From Nymphaea colorata (Eukaryota; Streptophyta; Magnoliopsida; Nymphaeales; Nymphaeaceae), in assembly GCF_008831285.2 (NCBI RefSeq), contig NC_045139.1, forward strand, positions 29,553,206 to 29,617,205: a stretch of DNA of 64,000 nucleotides, written 5' to 3'. A program made the position numbers and the translations under genes. Every line of letters begins with the position of its first letter. Positions within the stretch are counted from its first letter, which is position 1. The notes beneath the pieces were generated by a model. That model ran no database searches and was not told where the DNA came from. It worked only from the letters and a program-made list of their open reading frames with translations. Of this stretch, positions 42,723-53,168 are shown in pieces.

Positions 42723-44321
42723 CTCACACTCTCGGGGCTTCTGATCTCTCACTAATACAGGGGCCTTGATGGTCGGGGAGACTCTGTTTTTCAGAGAAGC
42801 GAGTCAAGTGACTCGTAATTTATTACCAATGAATGCAGGCCGCTGGACCACACCAACTCTCTGTGCATCTTCTGCTCGGCCTTCTAAACACGTAGTGCGT
42901 CGTCTGACAAATTTTATATTATTCATTTAACTCTTTCCCCTGCCTTTCCTTTTGTTCTTAAATGCTTTTTGACTGAGATTTGATACCTAGAGAAGCGCAT
43001 AACATGAATAGGACGCAAGAATAACAGCTTAATTTTTAGTGCGCTGAGGGTGTGCAGGAGCTTGTTACGCCTCGGCGCACGTGTTACTGTTTGCCGGTTC
43101 CATCGCCAGCCCGTTTTCATCGGTTTTTCAATTTTCATCGCTTTTTTTTTTTAGTGTGGGCGCGCGCTCACCCTGTACACACACTCGTATATGCTCATTT
43201 GTCGAGTCGAGCTCGAGCCTTAATAGAGTTTGTCGAGCCTTAATTCAATTGATATATTCAAATGAGTTTACGAGTTTGTTGAGTTTTAATCGAGTCGAAC
43301 TCGAGCTCTACACGTAACAATGAATATCAATTCTATTCAAAGGAGTTTGTCGAGCCTTAATCGAGTCGAGCTGGAGCTGCTTCGATCGAGCTATTCTCGA
43401 GCCCAAGTCGAGTTTGAGGTTTTATTAGTCGAACCAAGTTCGAGCTGACTGAAACTTGGGCACGACTAGGCTAGTGTTCACCCTTAATTACAACATTGCA
43501 TTGTCTATATGATTTAGATAAATTAGATAGCAATTCAGTATAGTTTCAAATATAAAAGTAATCTAATCCCCCACATTAAGGTATAAAGCACCGAGAATAT
43601 TTTGGAAGGTCGTTTGTATAGGAAGTGACACTACCATTTTCTCTATGTACTTGTCAGATTAAATCGGTTATTTCATTCGGTGAAGGATAAATCACTACGA
43701 GTGAATGAAAACAAGGTTTAAATAACCCTGTTCAAAATAATAGGCAGTATATGCATAGACAAGGCGTGGGGATGATGCTCTTTATGTCTCATACGCTGCT
43801 TTAGATCTGTATAATTTTGTTTTGTTGCTTGTGCTCTCTGCGTTTTGCTTCCTTACTGTTCGCTTGGGGCCCCATTTTGACGCATCGGGATCCGCCTCAC
43901 ATTCTGCATGACACAAGTTCCTCCTATCAAGGTTAGCAATTTGCATTCAAATGACACCAACTTTAACAAAAATACTCAAGCTTTTTTTTTTCTTCTAAAT
44001 GTTTATTTAGGATAAACCACTTGGAAGATCATATCCTTATGTCTCTAAACTTGTACCTTACTTAAGGGGACCTAAGTTGTATCACTTAACTCAAATGTTG
44101 TGCTAGCTATCGTTTGCAGTCCAAATAAATAAACGACCACAAAACTTATATATGGCAAACTAAATTGCAATGAGCACTCTCTTTCTCACTTTATAGATGA
44201 GCTGAAATCTTCCTACCATTTTGAGTTCCATCCAATCATGATTGTTGGTTGCATTGCATGAGGAGATATGCTTTAAAATGTTGGATGATTTTTTCGTTCA
44301 AATGTAATAGAGAATCTACAA

Positions 44322-44359
<38 letters not shown>

Positions 44360-45001
44360 GTTGTCGATCTAAAATAAATAGATGGTTGAAAGAAAAACCA
44401 TAAGAAAATAGATAAACCAATACTTGATGACGAAAATGATCATAATTTTTTTCTTATTATATTTTTCTTTAACTGTACATCATGTTGAATCAAACAATGA
44501 CCCTAAAAAACTAAAGTAACCATTCAATATATATATATATATAATATATAAAATGTGGTGCTACAGTAATTCAAGTACGATTGTGCAAGATAAGATCCAA
44601 CCCAACTCATATGAGAAGTCTAAATGGGAAATCAACAATTGCTGACTATGTGTGAGATCCTGACTCCCCTGAAAGCAAGGTCAGTCCTTCAAACCGCAAC
44701 AAACTAAACAACTTCCTTCATTCTCTCTCCTCCCTTCTTTTACCACCCTCACAGCATCACCTTTACACCAGGCCTCTCTCTCTCTCTCTACTGTTCCAAA
44801 TATATCTCTCCCTCTCCAATCCATCGTCCCTTTTGTTCACCTCTCTCTCTCTCTTCAAAGCAAAGTTTGATATGTTCTTTACAGACCGTTATTTCTCATA
44901 CATAACATAACACAGGTCTCTAACACCTTTCTCTCTCTAACTTCCGTTCCATCTCTCCTTGTCTGGAAACTGAGAATGGTACTCCATTGTTGAGGTTGAA
45001 G
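42723..45001. other. Spacer between the small gene and the MIZ1-like gene
   Basis: Contains the GAGCTCGAG-rich repeat at 43186-43490, (TA)n runs near 44329-44356 and 44528-44543, and a CT-rich leader at about 44720-44940 that probably includes promoter and 5'UTR of the DUF617 gene. No other gene was recognised. Confidence 0.5.
43186..43490. repeat. GAGCTCGAG/TCGAGTCGAG-rich repeat, possible hAT-like remnant
   Basis: The stretch is dense in TCGAGTCGAGCTCGAGC and TTTGTCGAGCCTTAAT motifs in several diverged tandem units, and ends GGCTAGTGTTCACCCTTAATTA. Similar sequences, with a GGGTGAACAC-like end, are common non-autonomous repeats in plants. No clean left end or target duplication was found, so the class is tentative. 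Confidence 0.45.
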
Positions 45002-45835
45002 ATGGGACACAAATCAACGAGCACGGTGGCCCCAACCGATGGGCCGAGCGACTGCGCCTCCACCTCCACCTCCTCCGACGGCCCACCGGCATCCTCCGCC
45101 GACGAGGGCCCACAGGCATCGCCACCCGAGGCTCCGCCCCCACCACCCCGGCCCCAGGTCTCCCTCCTCCAACCCTCCCAAAAGAAGCGAACCAAATCGG
45201 TCAAGATGTACCGCCTCTTCCGATCCGTTTTCCGAACCTTTCCCATCATAAGCCCCGGTTGCCGCCTCCCCACCGTCCTTCCCGGCGGTCCTTCCCACCA
45301 TTCCGACGCCCACCTCGTGGGCGGTACGCGGGTCACCGGTACGCTCTTCGGGTACCGGAAAGGCCGGGTCAGCCTGGCGATACAGGAGGCGCCCAAGTGC
45401 CTGCCTCACGTTGTCATCGAGCTGGCCCTTCAAACGAACTCGCTGCTCAAGGACATGTCCTCCGGGCTGGTACGTATCGCCCTCGAGTGCGACAAGCGGC
45501 CGGATCGGACCAAGCTGCTGGACGAGCCGCTGTGGACCATGTACTGCAACGGGAAGAGGGGCGGGTACGGGGTGAGGCGCGAGCCCAACGAGGAGGACCT
45601 CAACGTGATGCAGCTGCTGCAGGCCGTGTCCATGGGCGCCGGCGTGCTGCCTAGCGTTAACGCGAACAATAACAGCGCCGGGCTCTCCGAGGCGGACGCC
45701 CAGGACGGCGAGCTAGCCTACATGCGAGCCTACTTCGAGCGTGTTGTGGGCTCCAGAGACTCGGAAGCCTTCTATATGCTTAACCCGGACGGCAGCAACG
45801 GGCCTGAGCTTAGCATCTTCATGGTTAGGATATGA
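45002..45835 (+). CDS. MIZU-KUSSEI 1-like protein (DUF617 family), intronless
   Basis: The protein has 277 aa. Residues 1-60 are low complexity (Ser/Thr/Pro, with a Pro run at 45-49). A basic segment follows (KKRTKSVKMYRLFRSVFRTF, 61-80). The MIZ1/DUF617 domain fills about 110-277, with TGTLFGYRKGRVSLAIQ, DMSSGLVRIALECDK, LDEPLWTMYCNGKRGGYG, ELAYMRAYFERVVGSRDSEA and the C-terminal NPDGSNGPELSIFMVRI. MIZ1 itself acts in root hydrotropism at the ER membrane; other members are poorly known. The CLPHVVIELALQT segment fits the wider MIZ1-like branch rather than MIZ1, so I give no symbol. I start at the ATG at 45002 (GAAGATGGG); the frame is open further upstream but lacks an ATG. The gene is strikingly GC-rich against its spacers. 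Confidence 0.95.
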   Translation: MGHKSTSTVAPTDGPSDCASTSTSSDGPPASSADEGPQASPPEAPPPPPRPQVSLLQPSQKKRTKSVKMYRLFRSVFRTFPIISPGCRLPTVLPGGPSHHSDAHLVGGTRVTGTLFGYRKGRVSLAIQEAPKCLPHVVIELALQTNSLLKDMSSGLVRIALECDKRPDRTKLLDEPLWTMYCNGKRGGYGVRREPNEEDLNVMQLLQAVSMGAGVLPSVNANNNSAGLSEADAQDGELAYMRAYFERVVGSRDSEAFYMLNPDGSNGPELSIFMVRI

Positions 45836-46696
45836 ACTTGATATTGAACTTGGTAAGATCGGTGGGATCAAAGTGAATATTAGAGTTCTGGGCGTTTCAT
45901 GTACAGATTCACCAGAGGCATGGCTTTCATGAGTTTTACTTATTTTCCTTTTTTTTTTTTTTTGAAGTGTTTTTGTGTTGATGCCAATTTTTTGATGTAT
46001 GTGGTATATGTATGGATAGGTCGCCTTGAATTTTACATAGTTTGGTTCTTTTTCACTGCGATGGTACAAGAAGGCTAGATAGGTATCTAAAATGTAAACA
46101 ATATATATATATATCTATATATATATATATATATATATAATAGAAAACCTAAATAGTAGCTCTAACTTTTCAAAGTCAGCTAGTCATGACATCACAAGGA
46201 ACGGCTAAGAGAAAACCAACAACAAAAAGGTGATGAGAGGGAGAATAGGTACGTAAGTGCTGAAACCATAAGGGCAATGCTAATCAAAAATTATATTTGT
46301 TTTTTATTTTTTTATATTGATAATTGAGATAAAGAAAAAGAAAAAAAAGTTAGGAATTAATGCTAGATTATTAAAATGCCATATCTTCTTTCTCACTTTT
46401 CATTTCTTCCAATCATAATCATAAGATACTTGCACACACGGATGGGTCAAGAGAAGCGACAGGTTGGGTCAAGAAGAGTGATCGGTCGAACCAAACTAAA
46501 AAAAAATTGATTTTTTCAATATAAAAAAAAATTCCTGCGCTCTCCCGGGCCATGGCCCTCGCGAGCCCCCCTCCCTCCGCCCCTTGCGTGCACATGTGTG
46601 AAAAAACAATGCTAAAATGATTCATGGCTAGTGTGTATATATATATATATAAAGAAGGGGGTCCCACCTAAGCCGTGGCTTCACTCAAACTAACTG

Positions 46697-46699
<3 letters not shown>

Positions 46700-46739
<40 letters not shown>
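46700..46739. repeat. (TA)n microsatellite
   Basis: An uninterrupted TA run of about 40 bp. Shorter TA arrays lie on both sides within 600 bp. Confidence 0.95.
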
Positions 46740-46741
<2 letters not shown>

Positions 46742-49210
46742 CAGAAATTGAAATTTTTTAGTTGAGTGATGTATTTTTTATATTCGGGTTTAGTTTTGTT
46801 TGACATTACCTGGATAAGTTCGTCGAATCATTTGGCTCACTTTTGAAAAAAATCTTGGCTCTCACTATATATATATATAAAAAGAGAGAGCTGTAACCTT
46901 CGCTCGTAAGTACGTGTACATTGACACATGCACAAGGGTACGTGCGGACACACGCAATATAAGTGCACATGCAGCATTAATTGGAAAGTTGGAAAGTGCA
47001 CAACTATATTCTTTTGTCATTTCCTTTACTCCTTGGATGTGGAGCCTATGTTTTATAGGACGCATGTTATACGTCCCAAAAGCATTTAAATTATTGATAT
47101 GAGAAATTGAAGGACATTCTAAAGCAGCTCAGAGAAACATGCATGTTTCTCGTCTTGCTACCAAAAAAATCAATAATAAAATAATTGCATTTGCGCGGTG
47201 TCATGGCAGCCAAAAGATCGGGCTCAAAGTATCATTTCCACCATTGCCTAAAGGGGACAAAAAAAAATAGGGCACAAAAAAAATAGGGGACAAATTGTCT
47301 TCCACATTTAAATAAAGAAATCTGTCGGCTGCTGGCCACAAATTTAGGGACTGTGGTTAAGAAGGACAAAAACCATTGGTAACACTAAAATAAACTGTCC
47401 GATGCTATAAATGGTTGCGAGTCACTAGTCACAGTTGTTTTTCAGTGACACTTTATAAACTCTTATCATCTTATATCCCGGTAAATTTCATATATATATA
47501 TACAAACACGTAAAAACTAAAATCAGCTGGTGACCTCTTTGGGTGGATGATTTTTTTTTTTTTTTTTTTAAAAAAAAGTATGATGCTAACAAGTATCGGA
47601 AATAGGTTTTGTGGGTAACAAAAGTGGACAATGAACTGCCATTGTGGAATGCTCTATTTGCGACAGTTTCTACCATCACAAAGTATATAAAAGAAAAAAA
47701 ATCACATTCCATTATAAATGTTGGCTGGCTGATATATATATGTATATATAATATGAAAGGTGAAATCTTCCGACCATTTGAATCTCCGTCCAATCACGTT
47801 CACCCTGATGCAACACATGGGGTGAACATTTTTAAATACACCAGCTGATTTAATATATAAATATGTATGTGTATATGTATAATACATTAACAGAATATCT
47901 CAGCTACGAATGTCGAGCGACATCACGTTCCACCTAACTGACTGTTGCAAATTTGTACTTCCCGAAAGTAACGGTGTGTGAGATTTTTTTTTCTGAACTT
48001 TTACATTATTGGGTATGAATTATCAGACGATCACTTTAAAATATCTGGAGGGCTAAGTGCCTAAGTCCGTTTGATTCACTGCGCATCTTTTCATGCCAAC
48101 GAATTGGAAACAAATAAACGAATAATATTTGCATTTGTTTTCTTGCTCTTTTTCTGAAAAAACTTGGAAGACCTTTTGATAATCCACAATTTTTTTTCGA
48201 TTAAATTTCCACGGAATGATCATAGAGAGAATTTCTATCATTAAAATGATTATATTTTGATAAGAGGACATTTGGTAACAGGAACACTAACATGGTGTTT
48301 CATATGACACTACGTCATAATGTTGCATGAACCTCCTCCATTGTCAAACACGGACGCAAACACTGGCTTCTTTTCAGATTTATGGCTTTCAATTGGATCC
48401 CAGTAGATCCAGGTCCGAATTTAGACTTGGTTTTGAAGAATCGCAATCCAGTCGTTTCTGATCAGTTCCCTTACGTGGACGCACGACCGTCCAGTGATCC
48501 AGAACAGTCCTTGTTTGGCGTGGCCAAGTTTCCGATAAATGACTCGATATGGTTTGATCACGTGATCCACATCAGCACTTCTTGTTTGTAGCGTTCTATC
48601 ACAGTCTGATCCATGTCAACGATCGTTTGGTTCTCACTGGAAACGGCCATGGACGAGTTCAAGATCCAGTGGGTCCAGAGCTCAACAAGATCGATCTAGA
48701 TTCGTTTCCACATGGATCAGGATCTTCAGTCTTGCTAATTACAAGACCCGATAGAGATATTCTCCCACAGCGAGTCCACATGGATCTAGTCCGACCCAAA
48801 ACCATCTCATTAATGCTGGCACTGGCAGCCTTCTGTTCATAGTTCGTACCCAAGACTTGGACGCCGTCCACGTACATCGAACGACCTTTTTCATTGCTTT
48901 TACGAACGACACGTCCACGTTCTTGGTCAGATGCATAATCAATCTGCTTCAAAAGGTGTGCTTGGATCTCATGTTCTTTATGTGGCCCCAAATTGACCTG
49001 TATTCACGCCTTGGTGGATCCCTCCTTCTGGTTTAGCTGATTCTTGTCCATACTATTTACTTGTAGCAGGAATTTAATATCCACATTTGCTAGCATGAAT
49101 TTCAGATCAGCCTCGAATGCCAAGGTCTATGTATTTATTTATGTAAATTTTTAAATCTATCAAACACAAACACAGCGTTCGTGTTGACAACTTAATATGA
49201 TCAAACTGAA

Positions 49211-49385
49211 CCCAGGGCCGAGCCAAGGGGCAGGTAGAGGTCTTGGCCCCTCCTCAAAAAAAAAAAAAAAAAACTTGTAAATTTTATTTATTATATATAA
49301 AATTTTGAAAAATTATACTTCAATCATGTCAAAAATTTAAAACTAATTTAAAACTATGATTCGACTCTCCTCATGAGCCAAGCAA
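49211..49385 (+). repeat. Copy of a dispersed A/T-rich repeat
   Basis: It has the GGGCCGAGCCAAGGGGCAGG...GGCCCCTCC head, an A-run, TTTTGAAAAATTATACTTCA and an ATGATTCGACTCTCCTCATGAG tail. It is a relative of the copies at 31895 and 39648. Confidence 0.6.
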
Positions 49386-49925
49386 TGCCTTGAATTTAGT
49401 TCATTTCCATATTCTTTGGAATCGGAAGCTTTGAGAATTAGTGTCGGCAGTGGAAAACTTGTCGGTCAAAAAAACTGTAGGCTTCACTGTTTTCATTAAA
49501 AACCAAGGCAATTTTTTTTTTTCACAATGAAATTTTGTTATGAAACACTTGCTTTCTACTTGCACTTGCGAATGCTTTAATAGAATCGAATATTTTCTGC
49601 AATGCAAAACTTTTGCCATCAATCAAACAGTTCATTGGAGGAAAATAGAGGCATTTGAGTAGTTGAAGCGTTCAAACCATGTTTTTTTTTTCTTTTCGAA
49701 AAACATGTTCGAGTTTTTTGGTAAATAGAAAATGTAACGAACTTAGTTTTTGGTGAAAAGATTGTCTGTTTGCCAGAAAAAAAAAAAAAAAAGTTTACTT
49801 GAACAAATGATTGATTCAAAAGAAAATTGTTGGTCCTGATATTTTTTGTGGGTCTATGAGTAACCGTACCAAAAGAGATGAAAAGCACACTCGCGGTTGG
49901 AAAGAACGACACACAACCTCCTACA

Positions 49926-49956
49926 ACGTGTGAAGACTTGATGTCTTAGACGTGGC
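49926..49956 (+). promoter_or_regulatory. SEP2: Paired ACGT-core (ABRE/G-box-like) elements upstream of SEP2
   Basis: ACGTGTG at 49926-49932 and ACGTGGC at 49950-49956 lie about 90-120 bp upstream of the SEP2 start codon. Pairs of such cores are typical bZIP sites in abscisic-acid, stress or light-induced plant promoters, which suits a stress-enhanced gene. No strong TATA box was seen; TTAAAA near 49985 is a weak candidate. Confidence 0.5.
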
Positions 49957-50044
49957 GCCCTAACCGGCCTTGTCCTTGGACTACTTAAAAGGGAGGAGAA
50001 ACCAAACTTTCAAAGTTCTCTCTCCTTCTCTTCAACGATCAGCC

Positions 50045-51388
50045 ATGGCTGCTGCTTCAGTGGCATCTCAGTCATTCTTCTGCGAGTTGCAGCAGAAACC
50101 GGCGTCCCCTAAGAAGGACTTGGCCGTTACACGAGTCCGAATCCCGGACGCGTCGTCGCCGGAGAACAGTAAGATCATGCTGCAGCCGAGACTATGCAAT
50201 TTGAGAACTTATGGCGCTCCGAGCAGTGGCTTGTTGAAAGCAAGAGAAGACTCGCGTGTCTCTCCCTTCTTCGATTCTCTGTCTGCTTATATCGATAATT
50301 CAAGGAAAACCGAGTTCGTCGAGATCCTGTCCGGTCGTCTGGCCATGGTATTTCTTCTCTCACTCCTTTTTTATTTTATCGCATCTCTGGTACTTCTCTG
50401 TAGATTTCTTGGCCCACAAAACGCAGGGTTCTATCAATTTTAGTTTATCGAAGTCTGAGTGTAGGGTTGCTTTTCATTCTTCTTGCTCTTAGGAGGTGCC
50501 CAGGTAGAACGGAAAAGAAAATCAACCAGAAATTTAGAAGCTATTCACAGAATTCATGCTGTTACAGAACACAGAATTCCCCATCTCATTTTGTGTTGGT
50601 AGAAACTATAAACACCTCGAAGTTTCTTGATATTTACTGAAACCATCCTCCTAATTAGTTAGGTAAAAGAAAATATGTTCTTTGGTAGACCTCAAATTCA
50701 ATTCTCTGAGAGAAGAAGTCAGCTACCAAAGTTCTATTGAAGAACGAAGAGATTGAGGGTTCGTCTTGTTTTTCCAATTTTTAATTTCTTCTGTAGTTTC
50801 TATGACACCAGGATCTGTCATCTTCATCTTGTCCTTTTTACGTTCACTGTAAAAAAAAAACTCCCGCAGAAGATTCCTTTCATGTCTTCGAAATTTCAGG
50901 TACAGCATATGAGCGTTTATTTGGCAAAGGAAATCGAGTTTAGAATATAGGGAAAGACCTTTTACTGGGCGGGGGAAACAAAAAATTAAGAATCTGGCAT
51001 TTTACTGCTGTTTTGTATTATTGGCAGGTTAGATTCCTCACTAGAAGAAAGTGATTCAGTAAAAGCAAAGACATGACTGAAACTTTATGATCTTTCACTG
51101 TTTTTTGGTTGAGGGCAGATAGCATTCGCAGCAGCAGTAGGGGTGGAAATGGTGACGGGCAACTCCTTGTTCGGGAAGGTGGGGATGCAGGGGATAGTAG
51201 AGGGAGGTGGGCTGTGCCTGGGAGCCGTCGCGTGTGCCGCTACTTTTGCCTTCTTGTCGACGGCCCGGACCAGGGTGGGCAACATCTTCACCTTGAGCTG
51301 CAACAGCTTGGTCGACTCCCTCATCGACAATCTAGTGGACGGGCTCTTCTATGAAGATGACTTTCAGGACTGGCTGGATGACATATAA
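50045..51388 (+). CDS. SEP2: Stress-enhanced protein 2, chloroplastic (ELIP/LHC-like), 2 exons
   Basis: Exon 1 is 50045-50347 and exon 2 is 51119-51388. Donor ATG^GTATTT and acceptor GGGCAG^ATAGCA are phase 0, giving 190 aa. The N-terminus is a Ser/Ala-rich plastid transit peptide. KIMLQPRLCNLRTYG matches the conserved mature N-terminal region of SEP2. SPFFDSLSAYI leads to the chlorophyll-binding type motif EILSGRLAM (93-101) and a first membrane helix ending EMVTGNSLF. A second helix lies at about 129-149. The tail CNSLVDSLIDNLVDGLFYED is typical of SEP2. SEP proteins are thylakoid, LHC-related and induced by high light; a role in photoprotection by pigment binding is family knowledge. The symbol means stress-enhanced protein, not SEPALLATA. 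I start at MAAAS rather than the longer upstream frame, as a transit peptide begins there. Confidence 0.95.
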
Positions 51389-53168
51389 ATCAATACCCTT
51401 CTCTCTTTCTATATGTTCTCTCTTTTTCCTTTGCTGTTTATGAATGTAGTTAGTTATGAAGATTTGGAAAAAGAACAGCCATGTAAAGTTTCACAGGTGT
51501 CTGAGTTTCTAGGAGAACACACATTATGTAGGGTTATCATATAAGGCAAATGGTATATATAATATGTATGAATATTGCTGTTATAGTGACCATACGATTC
51601 AGGTGAGAAGGATAACGTGTGACTCTTTTCTTCTTATGTTCATCCAAGGTAGCACAACTATGTGTCTCCTAGAGAGAGAGAGAGAGAGACTTTCCTATCT
51701 GGCACACAAGCGCCAAGAAACAGATGCCAACAAAACAAGAATCAGGATGCAAGAATCAAAACAAGAATCAGTTTGGTCCACTTCTCAGGAGGTAAACTCC
51801 AAGTTTGCTTCGATCAATAAAATTTGACATAAAAATTTGATCTTTAGCAGAAACAAAATGGTTCAAATAAGTGTTGTAACCAAGACATGGAAAACATCAC
51901 TAGGACTATTCACTTTCTTGTTAGTATACTGACGAACATTTGAAGTGCATGTGTGCAAGTTACGTTAAGACAGTGCGGCCTTATCTCAACTCGGTGCAAA
52001 TGGAGGATAATGAATATGTTCATTCAATAACAACCTGCAAATAATATAGGTGATAAAGGGAACTCCAAAATGGGACCAGGAGAGTAAGGAATCAGTTACA
52101 TGAGGGCCCGTTTACTAAGGGTATATTTTGTAATTGTTTTATGAATGATGAATTAGCTTCAAAAATCGGGTAGATTCATGAAACACTCTGACAATTTATG
52201 AAGAAATTTATGAGACAATTTATGAAGTTTATGAAATTTTGTTAGATGAAGTACAGGCAATTGGACATGCCCATATCCCTTTTTCATTTTGTATGACGAG
52301 GAGGCCTTCAAATTAGTGGCCTGCTAGCCCTGACGATCAAGCCTAAAGGGGATAATAATAGCATGGGGAAACCTCAGGGTGGTGACAGTCGAACCGGGGA
52401 TTTCACTTGGATGAACATATGAGCAGTGGGCCGCTTTAATATAATCTATTAGTTTACAGGTAAAGCAATCTACATCGCTTAAAAAGCCTCTCACACACAT
52501 GGGTTAGAATAACAAATTCATAGCGATGGACGGAATATTCATCGGAAGAGTCTGAGAAGTGAAGCAGTTTTACATTGAGGGCACTAGAAAATGGCCACTG
52601 TCAACCTGGCAGTACTTTGTGATCAACCTCTATGCCTTGCATTTTGAGGTTGAGCAAAAAGATACGGAAACAAATCCTCTTGTATAATTAATAAAACAGC
52701 CAAAAAAGAAAATATTTCTTTTTTGATTCTTTGCTGCATAGAGTCAATTGAAAGTGCTGGCTAAGTCAAATTGCAGCTTCTTTACTGAGAGAGAAGAGGG
52801 GAAGCAGAAAAAAGTAAGAAGAAAAGACTCATTCTTTGCATCAATATCAAAGTGTGGCCATCTTAATTCAACTGGTCATCATCAAGATATATTTATTCAT
52901 GTTCAAGGGAATAACCTTATCATGACTTCTTAGTCATTCACTTGAATTATTTTTACATGCAGAACGTGGCAGAGAAGGGAAACTCTTATTCTACAAAAAT
53001 GAGTTCACTTCTTGAACTGCATGCATATCCCTGGAAGGAAATAGCTCAAAGAAGTGGTCCCTGCTCACCCGGAATCCAAAGTTGCTTAAAGAAGTGACAG
53101 CAGCTGCTACAGATGCATGTTGGACGTTCTGAATTATTAGCTTTAACTGGCTATAGTACAGGTTCATT
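51389..53168. other. Spacer between convergent SEP2 and DPE1
   Basis: The two genes converge here, so both 3'UTRs lie in this stretch. AATAAA at about 51818 is a possible distal signal for SEP2. A GA microsatellite occupies 51671-51690. No gene was recognised. Confidence 0.5.

Larger units (their letters stand above)
45836..50044. other. Spacer between the MIZ1-like gene and SEP2
   Basis: No gene was recognised. It holds (TA)n arrays near 46101-46140, 46636-46651, 46700-46739 and 46864-46880. A T-run lies at about 47551-47570, with a GATC-enriched stretch at 48395-48786 and the dispersed repeat at 49211-49385. Frames such as 48382-48591 have no domain. Confidence 0.5.

Noticed and set aside
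45014-45433. Long frames antisense to, and in other frames of, the MIZ1-like gene
   Set aside because: They are shadows produced by the GC-rich coding sequence of the recognised gene.
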